Of a stretch of DNA of 64,000 nucleotides, positions 49,451 to 64,000 are shown in pieces (within the stretch, counting starts at the first letter, position 1; the number at the start of each line of letters is the position of its first letter). The notes below the pieces were generated by a model. That model was not told the DNA's origin, did no database searches, and was given only the letters and a program-made list of their open reading frames with translations. Source of the DNA: Impatiens glandulifera (Eukaryota > Streptophyta > Magnoliopsida > Ericales > Balsaminaceae); the NCBI RefSeq assembly GCF_907164915.1, contig NC_061862.1:78052218-78116217 (forward strand). The letters are read 5' to 3'. Made by a program: the position numbers and the translations under genes.

Positions 49451-52400
49451 ATGGTAGAAACTCGCCAGCAATCGGAAATGGATGCGCTCAAGGCCCTCAT
49501 TGAAAACTTGTCCCAACAAACAACTGCAATGCAAGCTGCCATAGACCGAAGATTTGATGCGGCTGAAGAAAGAATGACAGCCTTTGAGAGCGGGGCATCT
49601 GGAAATGTGCAAGAACCCCGCCACAGACCCTATGAAGATAATTCTTGCCATGGTCATTCCCCTTTTAGGCCCCAGCACCCTGGCCAGAATCGCGACCAAC
49701 ACTATGCTCCTTCTACTCGGCTAACCAAGGTCGATTTTCCTCAGTTTGATGGGTCGGATGTCAATGGCTGGCTAATATCTGCCGAGCAATTTTTCAGGGT
49801 GAATAAAACTAGGGATGCCACGAAACTAGAAATTGCACCCATTCACTTTTCTGGCGAAGCAAGAATATGGTATGGATATTATCTATAGAATCGAGACCAT
49901 ATGGAGGCCCTATCTTGGGACGTGTTCAAGAGAGATCTTATGACGCAATTCGGACCCTCTATACACGACACTCCAATGAGACAGTTGATAAATCTGAAAC
50001 AGGTTGGGTCGGTTCAAGATTATAATCTGCAATATACGTCGATCTCTCAAAAACTCTACAACATGCCAAGGGAATATGTCATAGATTGCTACTTGTCCGG
50101 TCTAAGGGAGGAAATTGCAAACTGTATCAGGTTGCGATTCCCGGATTCTCTAAACGAAGCCATGGCCATGGCTAAAGTCTAAGAAGCAACGTATCGGTCC
50201 TTAATGAGCAATGGGAATTTGTACAGCGTCGAGCCACCACTACTGCCCAATCCAAGCATCGTCAAACCAAGTTGGCAAAGCACGAACAGAACCCCATACA
50301 CCAAGCCGAGCTCATCATATGGGTCTTCTTCGAGTACAAATCAGGGCCATGTTAAGCAATTAGACCCAGCCTCAATGGATGAAAAGAGAAGGAAGGACTT
50401 ATGCTACACTTGCGACGAAAAATGGCAACCAAATCACAGGTGTAAATCAAAGTTATTCATGGTCTCGGCCAATGATCAAGAAGTCACCCCAAGTCCCCAA
50501 GAACCTGCTCCGGAGGTAGACCTTGATGATTCTCTTTTGCAGCCTGACGCAGTAGAAGAATTAACCATATCCTTACATGCATTGACGGGTTCTAAAACCT
50601 TTCAAACGCTCCAGATTCTTGGTAAAGTTGGGAACCTACCGGTCGTGATCTTAATTGATACAGACAGCACTCATAATTTCATTAATAGCAGGATAATGAA
50701 GAACAATAGCCATGACATACTTCCCACCCAATTGCTCTCGGTCCGAGTGGCAGGCGACTCTAACATTCTATGCTCTAGTTTCTGCCAAGATCTGAAATGG
50801 TCTATGGAAGGCAAGTTTTATCAAGCAAATATGAAGGTATTGACAATGACATGGTATGATATTGTGCTGGGAATAGAATGGATGATTACTCTAGGCCCTT
50901 CAAAATGGGACTTTGAAAAATTAACACTCTCTTTTAAAAGGGAAGGGATAACCACGGTCTTGTAAGGCATACCCCATACACAAATCCATTTAATGAAGGG
51001 TGACCACCTAGAGAAGTTATTAAAGAAAGGCAATGTTGCTGCCATGATCCAAATAAGAAGTGAAAACGAAGCACAATTTTTCTCGCTCTCTACAAGGCCA
51101 CCAGATGATATTTCTGAAGACCTTCAGCAAATGCTAAATGATTTCAGCCCAATATTCCAGCAACCTGAGAACTTACCACCCACCAAGGAACAAGATCACC
51201 GCATCCCATTAAAGGAAGGTACGGAAGCTGTATGCATGCGTCCCTACCGATATCCCGCCCTGTAGAAGACAGAAATTGAACATTTGGTCAACGATATGCT
51301 GGACAGGGGAGTCATAAGAAGAAGCCACAGCTCTTTTGCCGCCCCTGTGGTGTTGGTCCGAAAGAAAGACTTATCATGGAGAATGTGTATTGATTATAGG
51401 CGGCTCAACTCAGCAACCATTAAGGATAAGTTTCCTATCTCGGTCATTGAAGAGTTAATGGAAGAATTGCATGGGTCCAGGTTCTTTTCCAAACTCGATT
51501 TGCGCTCAGGATTCCACCAGATAAGGATGCACCCAGGTGACTGCCACAAAACAACATTCCGTACTCACGAAAGCCTGTATGAGTTTTTGGTGATGCCCTT
51601 CGGCCTAACCAATGCACCGTCCTCCTTCCAAAGCTTAATGAACGCGACCCTGAAACCATTTTTAAGGAAGTTTGTGCTAGTATTTTTTGATGATATCCTA
51701 GTATACAGCCCGAGCTGGAAGGAATATATCCAGCACCTACATAAGGTACTTTCAATATTGCAACATAACGAGTTATTCCTTAATAGGGGGAAATGTAATT
51801 TTGGGTGCAAGCAAATTTCCTATCTTGGCCATATCCTTGACGAGAATGGTGTAGCCACAGATCCAGCAAAGTTAGAAGCAATGAGCACATGGCCAGTTCC
51901 AGAATCTCCTAAGCAATTGAAAGGGTTTCTTGGTCTGACCGGATATTATAGAAGATTTATAAAAGGCTACGGCTCCATAGCACGACCACTCACGGCCCTG
52001 TTGAAAAAGGGTCAGTTTGAATGGAATAAAGAAGTTGAAGATGCATTTCTATTATTGAAGCAGCGTATGCTTTCCCCTCCGGTCCTGGCGCTTCCAAATT
52101 TCGATATTCCCTTTGTAGTAGAGACCGATGCAAGCAGAATTGGTATAGGGGCAGTTCTAATGCAAGAAGGTCGACCAATTTCATTCATAAGCAAGGGGAT
52201 TGAACCAGAAAAGTTACCATCATCCACATATGAAAAAGAACTCATGGCCTTAACCTTTGCGGTGGAGAAGTGACGATCTTACCTTAGGTACAAGCAATTT
52301 ATTGTAAAGACCGATCATGAAGCTCTTAAATACTTGCTGGAACAAAAAGTTCAAACCCCGGCTCAAGAGAAATGGCTCTATAAATTGGTGGGATATGACT

Positions 52401-53944
52401 TTATTGTTCAATATAAAAGGGGAAAAGAAAACTTGGTGGTCGATGCTTTGTCTAGGCGGGTATCAGGTGTTCAATGTGCAGGAATTTCGGTCTATCACAC
52501 TACTGTCCAAAAACAGATTCAGGAAAGCTATGAAGAAGATCCCAACTTAACCAAAGTCATTTGTGAAATTCTTGCTAATGTTGATTCTCACCCAGAATGC
52601 TCATACGACCACGGGTTATTGAGGAAAAGGGACCGACTGGTGGTGGGGAAGAATAACGACCTCAGAAATACCTTAATTGCAGCCATGCACTTGGAAGCAG
52701 AAGGGGGGCATTCGGGGACTCTGGTCACCCAGAAGAAAATGCAACTTGTTTACCATTGGCCAGAAATGCTTAAAGACATTAGGGAATTTGTCCGAACCTG
52801 TGAAGTTTGTCAAAAAAATAAATCTGATAACTCAGCATATAGGGGTGTGCTTCAGCCCTTAGCAATTCCCAATCGATTCTGGGAATCGGTCTCCATGGAT
52901 TTCATTGAAAGTTTGCCTAAGTCAAAAGGTAAAAGTATTATATTTGTGGTAGTTGACAGACTATCGAAGATGACCCACTTTATGAGTCTGCAACACCCCT
53001 TTTCTGCCCGGACAGTAGCTGAGTTATTTGTGGACAACGTTTCCAAGCTCCACGGAATGCCAACAACCATTATTAGTGATCGGGGCAAAGTGTTCTTAAG
53101 CACCTTTTGGCAGGAATTTTTAAGTATACACGGAGTAAAACAAGCTTTATCTTCAGCCTATCACCCCCAGACGGATGGCCAGACCGAGATAGTCAACAAA
53201 TGCTTGGTCACTTATCTACGCTGCATGGCTGGCCAAACACCGAAAGATTGGGTACGCTGGTTGCCTTTGGCTGAATGGTGGTATAACACTAATTTTCATA
53301 CAGCAATACAAACAACTCCTTTTGAAGCCATATATGGATATCCCCCCAGTCCACACACCGTATGTAGCAGGTGACTCGAGAGTGGAAGAGGTGGATGTAT
53401 CGCTAACGGCCAGGATCGTATGAAGCAGCTGGACAAGAAGAGAAAAGATGTCACGTTGCAAGTGGGTAGCTGGGCATTGGTGAAGTTACAGCCATATAGA
53501 CAACGTTCGGTCCAGAAGTTATTCCACAAGCACTCACCAAAGTATTTTGGGCCATTTGAAGTGTTGGAAAGGATTGGGGAAGTTGCTTACAAGCTGGAAC
53601 TCGGGGCCGACAACAGAATACACAATGTCTTCCATGTCTCGCAATTAAAATCATTCAAAGGTACCCCTGCTGCTGTTGAAAATATTCCCCAACTTAGCAC
53701 ACAACCAAACAGGACCGGAAAAATTGTTGGTGAACAAGACATAATGGTGCAAGGAAAAATGAAAAAACAGCTGCTAATCAATTGGGATGGGGCCCAAACA
53801 GAAGACCAAACTTGGGAAGATGCAGAAATTATAAGTATTCAATGCTCAGAGATGCTAGCAACAAGGAGGCAAACAAGACAACACTCTCTTCGTCGGGGTC
53901 GACGAACTTCTGATGGGGGAGATGATGTTACGATCCTCAAATAA
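49451..53944 (+). pseudogene. Gypsy gag-pol, interrupted by stops
   Basis: Gag begins at ATG 49451. The capsid-type region (WLISAEQFF...) carries a TAG at about 49886, and a Cys/His knuckle CYTCDEKWQPNHRC follows near 50403. The protease block is LIDTDSTHNFI, with Gly of DTGS replaced. RT at 51284-52273 has FFDDILVYS; RNase H follows. Integrase has an H-x3-H...C-x2-C zinc finger (52690-52815), then SMDFIES, ISDRGKVF and GQTEIVNK. The 3' frame (53420-53944) ends in a chromodomain-like LINWDGAQTEDQTWEDAEII. In-frame stops lie near 49886, 50180, 50963, 51263, 52271 and 53372. Several look like CAG-to-TAG or TGG-to-TGA changes. Confidence 0.9.
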
Positions 53945-54391
53945 GAAAGCGCACCCTCCTCGGTCCTATGGAACAATTGGGCCAACTTTATGTTCCGTTT
54001 AATAATTCATCTTTTATCTTCTCTTATATTTCTTTAAAACCAAATTCTGTTATTTTGTAAGTTGTTATAACAAATTTGTAACCGACTCTTGGGTACTTCA
54101 GCCTCTTTAAATGCTGATGCCCACCCCACTTTTTGGGCTATGAATTGAATATTTTGGAACTTGGTGCTCTAAGTTATCTCTCGGCCCTCCTCCCCCTTCT
54201 TGGACCGCTAGTTGTAATCTAGTGGTATTTCTCTCATCCCCTTCGGCTCTTCTTTCCCTAACCTCGAATTCTCCTCTCATTCTATGTCCGCTGCGTTTGA
54301 GTGTTGAATTCCACCATCGGCCCCGATCATCAAGAACCCGTTTCTTAAATTAAAGAACTTGAAAGGCTCGGTCGTAATTTAAAGTCTAACA
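53926..54391 (+). repeat. Internal LTR of a different gypsy family
   Basis: This 466-bp segment begins TGTTACGATCC directly after a polypurine tract (GATGGGGGAGATGA) and ends GTCTAACA directly before a second primer site TGGTATCAGAGC (54395-54406). It is therefore a complete LTR in its own PPT/PBS context. Its sequence differs from the outer LTRs but shares their layout. The last bases of the upstream pol frame overlap its start. Confidence 0.85.
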
Positions 54392-55689
54392 TCTTGGTAT
54401 CAGAGCAAGACGATTCTCAAATGAAATAAACCAGATAGAAGCAAAGATGGATAATCTTAAGGCCCTACTCGAAGGGCTGACCCAACAATATGCCTCCATG
54501 AATGCTGCCCTGCAACAACATATGACCGAACAGGCTGCCTTGCACAATGCTTTTCTGCCAAATATGAACAGAAGGTATGCTGCTAGAAAAAGCTTGACAG
54601 CCATTGAAAAATGTGCGTTTAATAATGGCCAAGATCCCGACACCCGACCCTATAATATTATTTCTTGCTACCTTCCTCCAACCCGACTCACAAATGTTAA
54701 TATTCCTGAATTTGATGAGACTGATTTGGAGAGCTGGCTCTTATTTGCCGAGCAAATCTTTAGGGAGAGCAAGACGAATGATGCCACAAAGCTAGACATT
54801 GTCCGCACTCACGTCTCAAAAGAGGCAAGAATGTGGCATGAATCATATTTGCAGAATTGCAACCATATGGAAGCATTGACGTGGCATAAATTCAAGAAAG
54901 ATCTCTTGCTGCGACCCTTGTACAATGCCAAACCGCCGCTGCTGCTCAAACCATGCATTGTTAACACGGTTTGGCCGAGCTCAAAATGAGAGCCCAATCA
55001 TAGGTGCAAATCCAGATTGTTCATGGCCCCGGCTAATCAGCAAGAAGTTCAAGAACTCGTTCAAGAACCCGTCCAAGAATCAGATTTTTATGACCCACCT
55101 TTGGTGCTTAAGACAAGAGACGAACGCATCATTATCTTGCACACTTTCTCGGTCCAGCAAGGTGCCCCTCGGTCGCGGGTCAACATAATACAAGGCAGCC
55201 AGCTAGAAAAGGCCTTTGAAAATCATAATGTTGCTGCCACGGTACAAATAATCAGCAAGAACGAATGCCAAAGTGTTTCACTTGTTTTGGAAGACGCTCC
55301 TGAAAATTTCCAAAAAATAATCAAAGGGCTCACCCAACAACCCAACAACCGAACACCAGCCATGAAGGTAGTCGGAAGACATGGCTATGTTGTTGCGCAT
55401 GTGTAGCTGGTCTGGATAAAGGACTGGGCTTGGTTGTTTGAAGACATTCTAAAGTATGCCTGGAAGAAAAATGGCCCTTTTGCAGCACTTGACGTGTTGG
55501 GCCGAAGGAAGGACTGGTTGTGGAACATGAAGATCGAAGGCTTCTAAGAAATGCGGTCCTAAGACTCCGACACTTGCTGGACTTACTGAAGTCTGACCGA
55601 ATTCTTTGAAATATTGAGCATGCGCATTAGAGGCTCGGCAGACCACGGTCTTTTTCGTCGAGGACGATGAATTTCGAAGGGGGAGATAT
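54392..55689 (+). pseudogene. Second gypsy body: partial gag, pol deleted
   Basis: After the second primer site, a gag-like frame (54447-54989) parallels the first gag: NLKALLEGLTQQ, then ESWLLFAEQIFRESKTNDAT. It breaks off, and 55017-55406 holds a fragment matching the post-knuckle region (LFMAPANQQEV). RT, integrase and most of protease are missing. The segment ends in a polypurine tract GAAGGGGGAGATA before the outer 3' LTR. Confidence 0.8.
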
Positions 55690-56167
55690 TGTTAGGGTCT
55701 AAAATCAAGGCGTCGATCCTAGAATAAATTCCAGCAACCTTTCTCGGCACCCGGTCTCGGTCCTAGTGTGCACATGTGCCAAATTTCTGTTTTGTTGTAT
55801 TAATATTTTGTTTTGTTTTTTCCTTTTCTATTTTACAAACTAAATTCTGTTATTTTCTTGTATTTGTTGTAACCGAATATTATGGGGCAAGACATCACCT
55901 ATATAAGGCTGATCTTTATTCCCCAAGGACCCATGAATAGAATAATGAAGATATGAACTTCAGCCCTATTCGTTTATTATTATTTACTATGGACTGTTTG
56001 GTGTAGACCAGCGGTATTTCTCTTCGCACCTTGGTTCTTCTATCCCCCCCCCAAATTCTTTATCGAAAACCTTCTGCTGCCCTTTGATTGTAGAATTTCC
56101 ACCGGTCTTATAGATCAAGAACTTGATTCTTGAACCCAAAACACACCTTACGAAACAAGTCGTAACA
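55690..56167 (+). repeat. Gypsy 3' LTR
   Basis: TGTTAGGGTC...GTCGTAACA, 478 bp. It matches the 5' LTR except for about 15 substitutions and small indels in T and C runs. Confidence 0.92.
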
Positions 56168-56172
56168 GATTC

Positions 56173-56855
56173 TTTGGAGTTTTACTTTTACATCTACCCC
56201 TTCTCTCGGTCATGAACACCTGACTTGGAGTCGAGAAGCTCTGTTCTTTTCTTATAGCATCTTCATTCAACACACTCTCTTTCATCATTTTCAAAGTGAG
56301 CTTACCTTGTGGAATAGAATTGGTAATTAAAACTGCAAGTGTCTCCCAACTATCAGACAGAGAATTAATCAAACACATAGCATGAAGCTCATCATCAAAT
56401 TTCATTACTATTGCAGCCAACTCATTTAGAATATCCTGAAAAGCATTTAGATGCTCGGATATAGAAGACCCATCTTGATATTTCAACGAGCAAAGCTTCC
56501 TAAATAGAAATGCTCTGTTTTGAGTGTTGTTTTTCTCATACAGCTCACTCAAAATAGTCCACACTTTATGAGCATTAACCTCAGTAGCCACATGCTGATA
56601 CACACTGTTGTCAACCCATTGCCTGATTTTACCAACTGTCTTTCTTTTCAGCTTCTTCCAATCTGCATCTGTCATAGCCTCTAGTTTGTCTTTATCACCC
56701 AAAATAGTATCTTCATAATCATAATTACACAATAAGTCCTCCATCCGTGACTTCCAGATTGTGTAATTGGTAGCTGTGAGTTTGATCATCGTGCCATTAC
56801 TACTCAACGATTCTTTCATTTGAATTATACAAGAATCACCACCAAATGAACACAA
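56173..56855 (-). pseudogene. Copia gag, cut by the gypsy insertion
   Basis: The minus-strand frame reads MKESLSSNGTMIKLTATNYT from about 56819 and continues with the copia gag (UBN2-type) pattern: an LWTILSELYE-like block (here VWTILSELYEKNN), FLFRKLCSLK and LINSLSDSWETL. It is cleanly interrupted at the GATTC duplication. Its zinc knuckle lies on the other side of the gypsy element near 48890-48845. Confidence 0.88.
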
Positions 56856-56868
56856 CTCTTATACCACT

Positions 56869-57420
56869 TAATAGAGAAATCCAGAATAATAGCACATGTT
56901 TAGCAATATAGAAATAAACAAACTAAATAAAGGTCTGACAATTCATTTTTCTCTTCTATATAATCAAATAGGCGGCCAATTCAATTGAGCATCAAACAAT
57001 CAAACAATCAAAGAAACAGAGAGCAAGACACCAAGATTTTATGCGGAAAACCCAAATTATGTAAAAAATCACGGGACACTTTGGCCACTTAAATCATCCA
57101 CTATATCAAATGGGTATACAATGTTGTTCAATACAAGCCTAGAGAAATCTAATAAAAATTATCAATTAACCTCATCCTAACTTGTCATTCACATACATTA
57201 TCATCATCACTAAAGATGACTAACCAAATGGAGAAGGAATAAAGGAAATTAAAAGAAGAATATGATGCTTCAATGGAGGAATTGATGCTTCAATAGAGAT
57301 AGAGGAAGAGGGGGAGAGAACTAAATCCCAACTGTTGTGTTTTTTTTTTTCTTTAATTAAATATGTCCTAATGGGCTTTATTAATTTGTCAGGCCCAACT
57401 GCAAATAAGCTAACCCAACA
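56869..57420 (-). repeat. Copia 5' LTR
   Basis: 552 bp, partner of 45110-45648 and clearly diverged from it in both substitutions and small indels. The primer site lies immediately to its left on the plus strand. Confidence 0.9.
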
Positions 57421-57425
57421 TATAG

Positions 57426-58054
57426 ATACCCATCGGATTTGGGATCGAATAGTATAAAGAAGGTTGAGTTCGAGGATGAATACTTCATTACCCGACGGAT
57501 AAGATATCATTGCCTGCCATCCTAGCTATGACATTAAGAATTTAATGGTGAGTTTGATATTAAAAAAATTCATTGTTATTATTAGACGAATGTTCGAACT
57601 TTTACTTGTGTTTTATAATCTTTGAATTATTACAATTTTGTCAATTTTGAAGTTTTTTCTCAGATAAACGAAACATTCATCATTTAATTTGACGGCACCT
57701 TTTTTAAACAAATTTATCATGTCATAAACAAATAATATTAAATTTAATTTTTTATTATTATTTTCTTTAATTTTAATTCTTTTCAAACTCCAAAACAAAT
57801 AGGTTAAATAGTAAGAAAGTGAACAAATATAATATGCAATGAAAAAATACTCATGCCCAAAATCATGAGAATTGATTAACAAACAAATACTCACCAAATT
57901 AAACATTGAAGGTATTGATGAACAAATACTTTTCATAAGAAAATGACTTCAACCACACCAATCATAATAATAATCAAGTACAAATAATACTTTAAACAAG
58001 TACCATATTATTAAAATAAACAACATTAACCCCTTTTAAGAACACCGAACCAAA
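57426..58054. other. Spacer between copia element and OPR gene
   Basis: 57426-57530 continues the sequence interrupted by the copia insertion (CCCATCGGATTTGGGATCG, CCCGACGG words). The rest is AT-rich and includes the OPR 3' UTR. No gene seen; the minus-strand frame at 57936-57613 is AT-biased. Confidence 0.55.
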
Positions 58055-61116
<3,062 letters not shown>

Positions 61117-61142
61117 TTTTATCTTTCTTCTTCTTGATTTCA

Positions 61143-61173
61143 AAACCCTAATCTTGGAGGACATATTTATATA
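61143..61173 (-). promoter_or_regulatory. TATA box and telo-box of the OPR gene
   Basis: On the minus strand TATATAAAT (61173-61165) lies about 50 bp upstream of the ATG at 61116. AAACCCTAA on the plus strand (61144-61152) is a telo-box in the core promoter or leader. A GA/CT-rich stretch (about 60940-61020) fills intron 1. Confidence 0.55.
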
Positions 61174-61179
61174 CTTACA

Positions 61180-64000
61180 GGGGTCTCTTTTTTTCTACAA
61201 AAATATTTAATCAGAGTCAATACAAGAAAAATAAATATATTTTTTATTTTTTATGTAAAGACATAACCTTTGTTTTAATAAATAATATATGTCACATTCA
61301 AAAAAAGAGTGAAGAATAAAATAATGTTGATTCTCACTGATTTTAAGTTTATATATAAATATTTTTTTTTTTATCAAAATAATACTTCCTTAAAATCACT
61401 ATTAATCATAACTTAAAAAAGAAAAGAAAAAATTGGATAGTAATAATTTTGAGGATGGAAATAATTTTTTTAATAAAAATACTTAGAAAAGTATTAAATA
61501 AATTTTATTTTATTTTTAAATAAATGATATTTTAGTATTTTGATTAATAAAATTGAGTGTTGTAATTGATGAAATTATGTTTAAATATAAAAAAGTATTA
61601 TAATAATTAAACTTAAAAAAAAATCAAATAACTTATCAATTTTAATCCAATAAAAAATCTTAAATAACCAACGCAACATCAAACAAGTCCTAAATATAAA
61701 CTTATATAATATTAAAATTATCTTAAAAAATGATTTAGACTAAACACATCTGGGGGCGGTTGGATTAAAATAAATTTAACTTAGGATCAACTTTAATCGA
61801 GAATACTTATTGTAAGTGTAATTCATCTATACTTTTTTTTTATCTAATTTTATTCTCGAGAATGACTTTAAAAATCTATCTTTTTTATTTCTAATATTCT
61901 ATCTATTATGTTGTTGTTCGGTGACAGGTGTAAAATCATTATTTTTGTATCATTTAATTCTTAGAATAGGTTAAAACAATGTCATATTATGATAAGATTT
62001 CCTAATAAATATATATTTTTTTTATTTAAAAATATTTTAACTTTGAAGTGATAATCGAATTCGTAACATTTAATCTCTTAAGAATTATTTTTGTCACATA
62101 AATTATCTTCCTAAACATTTGAGTTATTTAAAGGGAATTATATTTTTATTTAAATTGATTCTAACCATAATTTTGAATTGAACAAGAATCTGGAATCCTA
62201 GGCATCTTAAGAAGAATTATTTTACATGTGCTGGTCAAAATGGGTGTCGGCTGCTATTAAACCTATTTCAAATTATTATTTTTTTCTCCTATATTTCGTA
62301 CGTACTATTTCAAATTTAAAATAAAAATAAAAGTATTTTTATTTAGTTTATTTTAAAGTCATATATACTAAACTTAAATGTTTTAGTGGAGAATCTTTTC
62401 ATTTTAAAAATAAAGTTACGATATATTAAATAAACTCTAAAATTATATTTAAAAAAAATAAACTAAATATTATTTTTTTTACATATTTTTATAATAAGCT
62501 AATAATAGTAACATCAGTTAGTTTGATTATGTTAGAGCTAGTTTGATATTACAATTTAATTTTTTTTTACTAAAACTAACATAATATAGTTTATTTATTT
62601 CCAATTATTGAATTAATTATTTTAAATTTTAAATACAATTTTTTTTTTTAGTAATTTAACCCATTAAAACCCAAATAACTTATATTTTTTATTAAATAAT
62701 ATTTATTTTACAAAATCTCAAATAATTCAAGATCAAACAAGTTCTAATATTTGATTATTTTATTTTATTTTAAATCACAGAAATGTAGTCATTGCTTGGA
62801 TCAGCAATAAATCACGCCAAGACAATTGGCAATGGTGGTGATGTCATAGTTAATTTTTTAATAGATTTCAAATCATAATTATGAGATTCTACACTATTGA
62901 ACCTAGACATATAATTGACACCTTTAACTATAATAATATTAACATAAAGTTTTTCCCACTATTTATTATTATTATTATTCATTTCTAACATTTTTATAAT
63001 CCTTCGCATGTATGCACAATACTTGTTAATTATGAATGTCTATTATTGATACAAGTTGTAACATAAAATGTTCTAAAGAAGGTGGTGGTGAAGTAATAAT
63101 TTTAATCAATTGGTACTATTCACTATAAAACTCGAGAAGGGTTAGGATCTCGTTAAGATGTTATAATTTTGTTTTTTAATATTTTTTTAATTTTCTTACG
63201 TTCTTTAAGGTTATATATCAAACAATATATGTTCATAAGTATATTAATAGAGTTTTAAAAATTTGTTGATTAAAGAGAAATGATAAGACGAAGATGACTA
63301 ACAAATCACATACGAAAATCCTAATCATAGGAATGAATTACATCCGAAAAATCATGTAGAAGCTTATAATGATTTTCTCAATTCACCAATTTTTTTTTAG
63401 TTTGTAATGTGATGGTGGATTTATGTTTTCTTAAATGTTAAAAGTTAATATGATTCTACCTCTATGACCCCAACATATAACTTAAAACTTTATAGGTGAG
63501 AATTGAACTCGTAATTTTTGATGTGTTAAGAACCACTCTGGTTACTTGAACTATCATATTACGTAATCATTTATATTGTTTGATTTCAATATTGTAATAA
63601 TTTACATTAATATATTTTCTTGGTTGGTTATAATATTTTCTTATTATTATTTATAACAATTTTGAATTAATAAAATGAATTCATTTATTTATTTAATATA
63701 TATATATAAATTAAAACCCACGTACTATTTTTATAAGTGAAAATCTGTCACTAAATAACTTTATTAAAGTTATTAATGCTCACAATAATGACTCCTTAAC
63801 CCAATGAATTTATGACACCCCAAATCCCAATCCCCTTTTGGTATTCGGGAATAAATGAAAATTTCTAGCATTTTGATTCAATCGAAAAACATGATGAATA
63901 TAAATAGTTAATCCCAGCTTTCAGCCTTTGACCAAATCTAGATTAAAAAAATTGACAGTTGCATAGGTTGACCATGATTTATTTATTTTTACTCCAATTT
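61180..64000. other. AT-rich intergenic region upstream of the OPR gene
   Basis: No gene recognised. Around 63490-63555 the minus strand shows a GAGTTCAATTCTCACC B-box-like block and, about 62035-62100, a more decayed relative; both look like SINE or tRNA-derived remnants. The remainder is AT-rich spacer with MITE-like ends (for example near 62535-62745). Confidence 0.5.

Larger units (their letters stand above)
48941..56167 (+). mobile_element. Ty3/gypsy chromovirus nested in the copia element
   Basis: The LTRs are at 48941-49419 and 55690-56167, and a perfect GATTC duplication flanks them (48936-48940 and 56168-56172). The primer site TGGTATCAGAG (49424-49434) is that of initiator tRNA-Met. 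The body encodes gag, then protease, RT, RNase H, integrase and a chromodomain-like C terminus (49451-53944). A second, different LTR (53926-54391) and a second partial gag body (54392-55689) follow before the 3' LTR. The outer LTRs differ at about 15 of 478 positions by eye, so it is younger than the copia host. Confidence 0.93.
45110..57420 (-). mobile_element. Ty1/copia retrotransposon, minus strand, host of a nested gypsy element
   Basis: The LTRs lie at 45110-45648 and 56869-57420, flanked by a TATAG duplication (45105-45109 and 57421-57425). On the minus strand gag comes first, then protease, integrase, reverse transcriptase and RNase H, the copia order. The primer site TGGTATAAGAG next to the 5' LTR (56866-56856) matches initiator tRNA-Met with one mismatch. 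A purine tract GGGGGATA precedes the 3' LTR. The two LTRs differ visibly at many positions, so the insertion is old. It is split at 48941-56167 by the gypsy element. Confidence 0.92.

Noticed and set aside
61117..61164. Longer OPR N terminus starting at 61164
   Set aside because: The upstream ATG overlaps the TATA box, so it would not be in the mRNA. The family usually starts close to the LLTPYKMG block.

Overview
The window is nuclear DNA from a flowering plant, most likely a eudicot. It is very AT-rich and repeat-dense, its genes have GT-AG introns, and it carries plant-type U-snRNA promoters, a class II HD-Zip gene, a SANT/bromodomain gene and a 12-oxophytodienoate-reductase-like gene. The species cannot be named from sequence alone. 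The three protein genes are unrelated in pathway and do not form a cluster.

Layout. (1) 1-5630: direct tandem repeats of 1.7-2.1 kb. Each unit carries a short Helitron-like element followed about 330 bp later by a U4 spliceosomal snRNA locus with plant USE and TATA elements. Copy 1 looks intact, copy 2 has lost its Sm site and 3' end, and copy 3 is internally altered. (2) 5630-10120: AT-rich intergenic DNA. (3) 10121-17725: a decayed L1-type LINE on the minus strand, split by a 2.6-kb foldback element (12160-14747) and by a 1.3-kb solo LTR with matching TATTC duplications (16222-17529). (4) 17.7-25 kb: MITEs and long (TA)n tracts. (5) 25138-26186 (+): HD-Zip II gene resembling HAT14. (6) 29727-32974: a minus-strand non-autonomous Helitron made of nine units of about 310 bp, itself invaded by a hAT-type element that carries a tRNA-Gly-derived sequence. 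(7) 38468-40759 (+): SANT plus bromodomain gene. (8) 41.8-44.3 kb: Helitron remnants and an A/C-rich minisatellite. (9) 45110-57420: an old Ty1/copia element (minus strand, TATAG duplication) containing a younger Ty3/gypsy chromovirus (48941-56167, GATTC duplication). The gypsy element contains a third, unrelated internal LTR. (10) 58055-61116 (-): five-exon OPR gene. (11) 61.2-64 kb: AT-rich intergenic DNA.

Most of the window is a record of nested transposition. The points most worth a second look are the U4/Helitron tandem amplicon, the foldback element with kilobase arms of short ACGT-containing repeats, the Helitron whose repeat units each restart at a Helitron-like 5' terminus, the tRNA-bearing hAT element, and the gypsy element with a foreign LTR inside it. 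All alignments and counts were done by eye.
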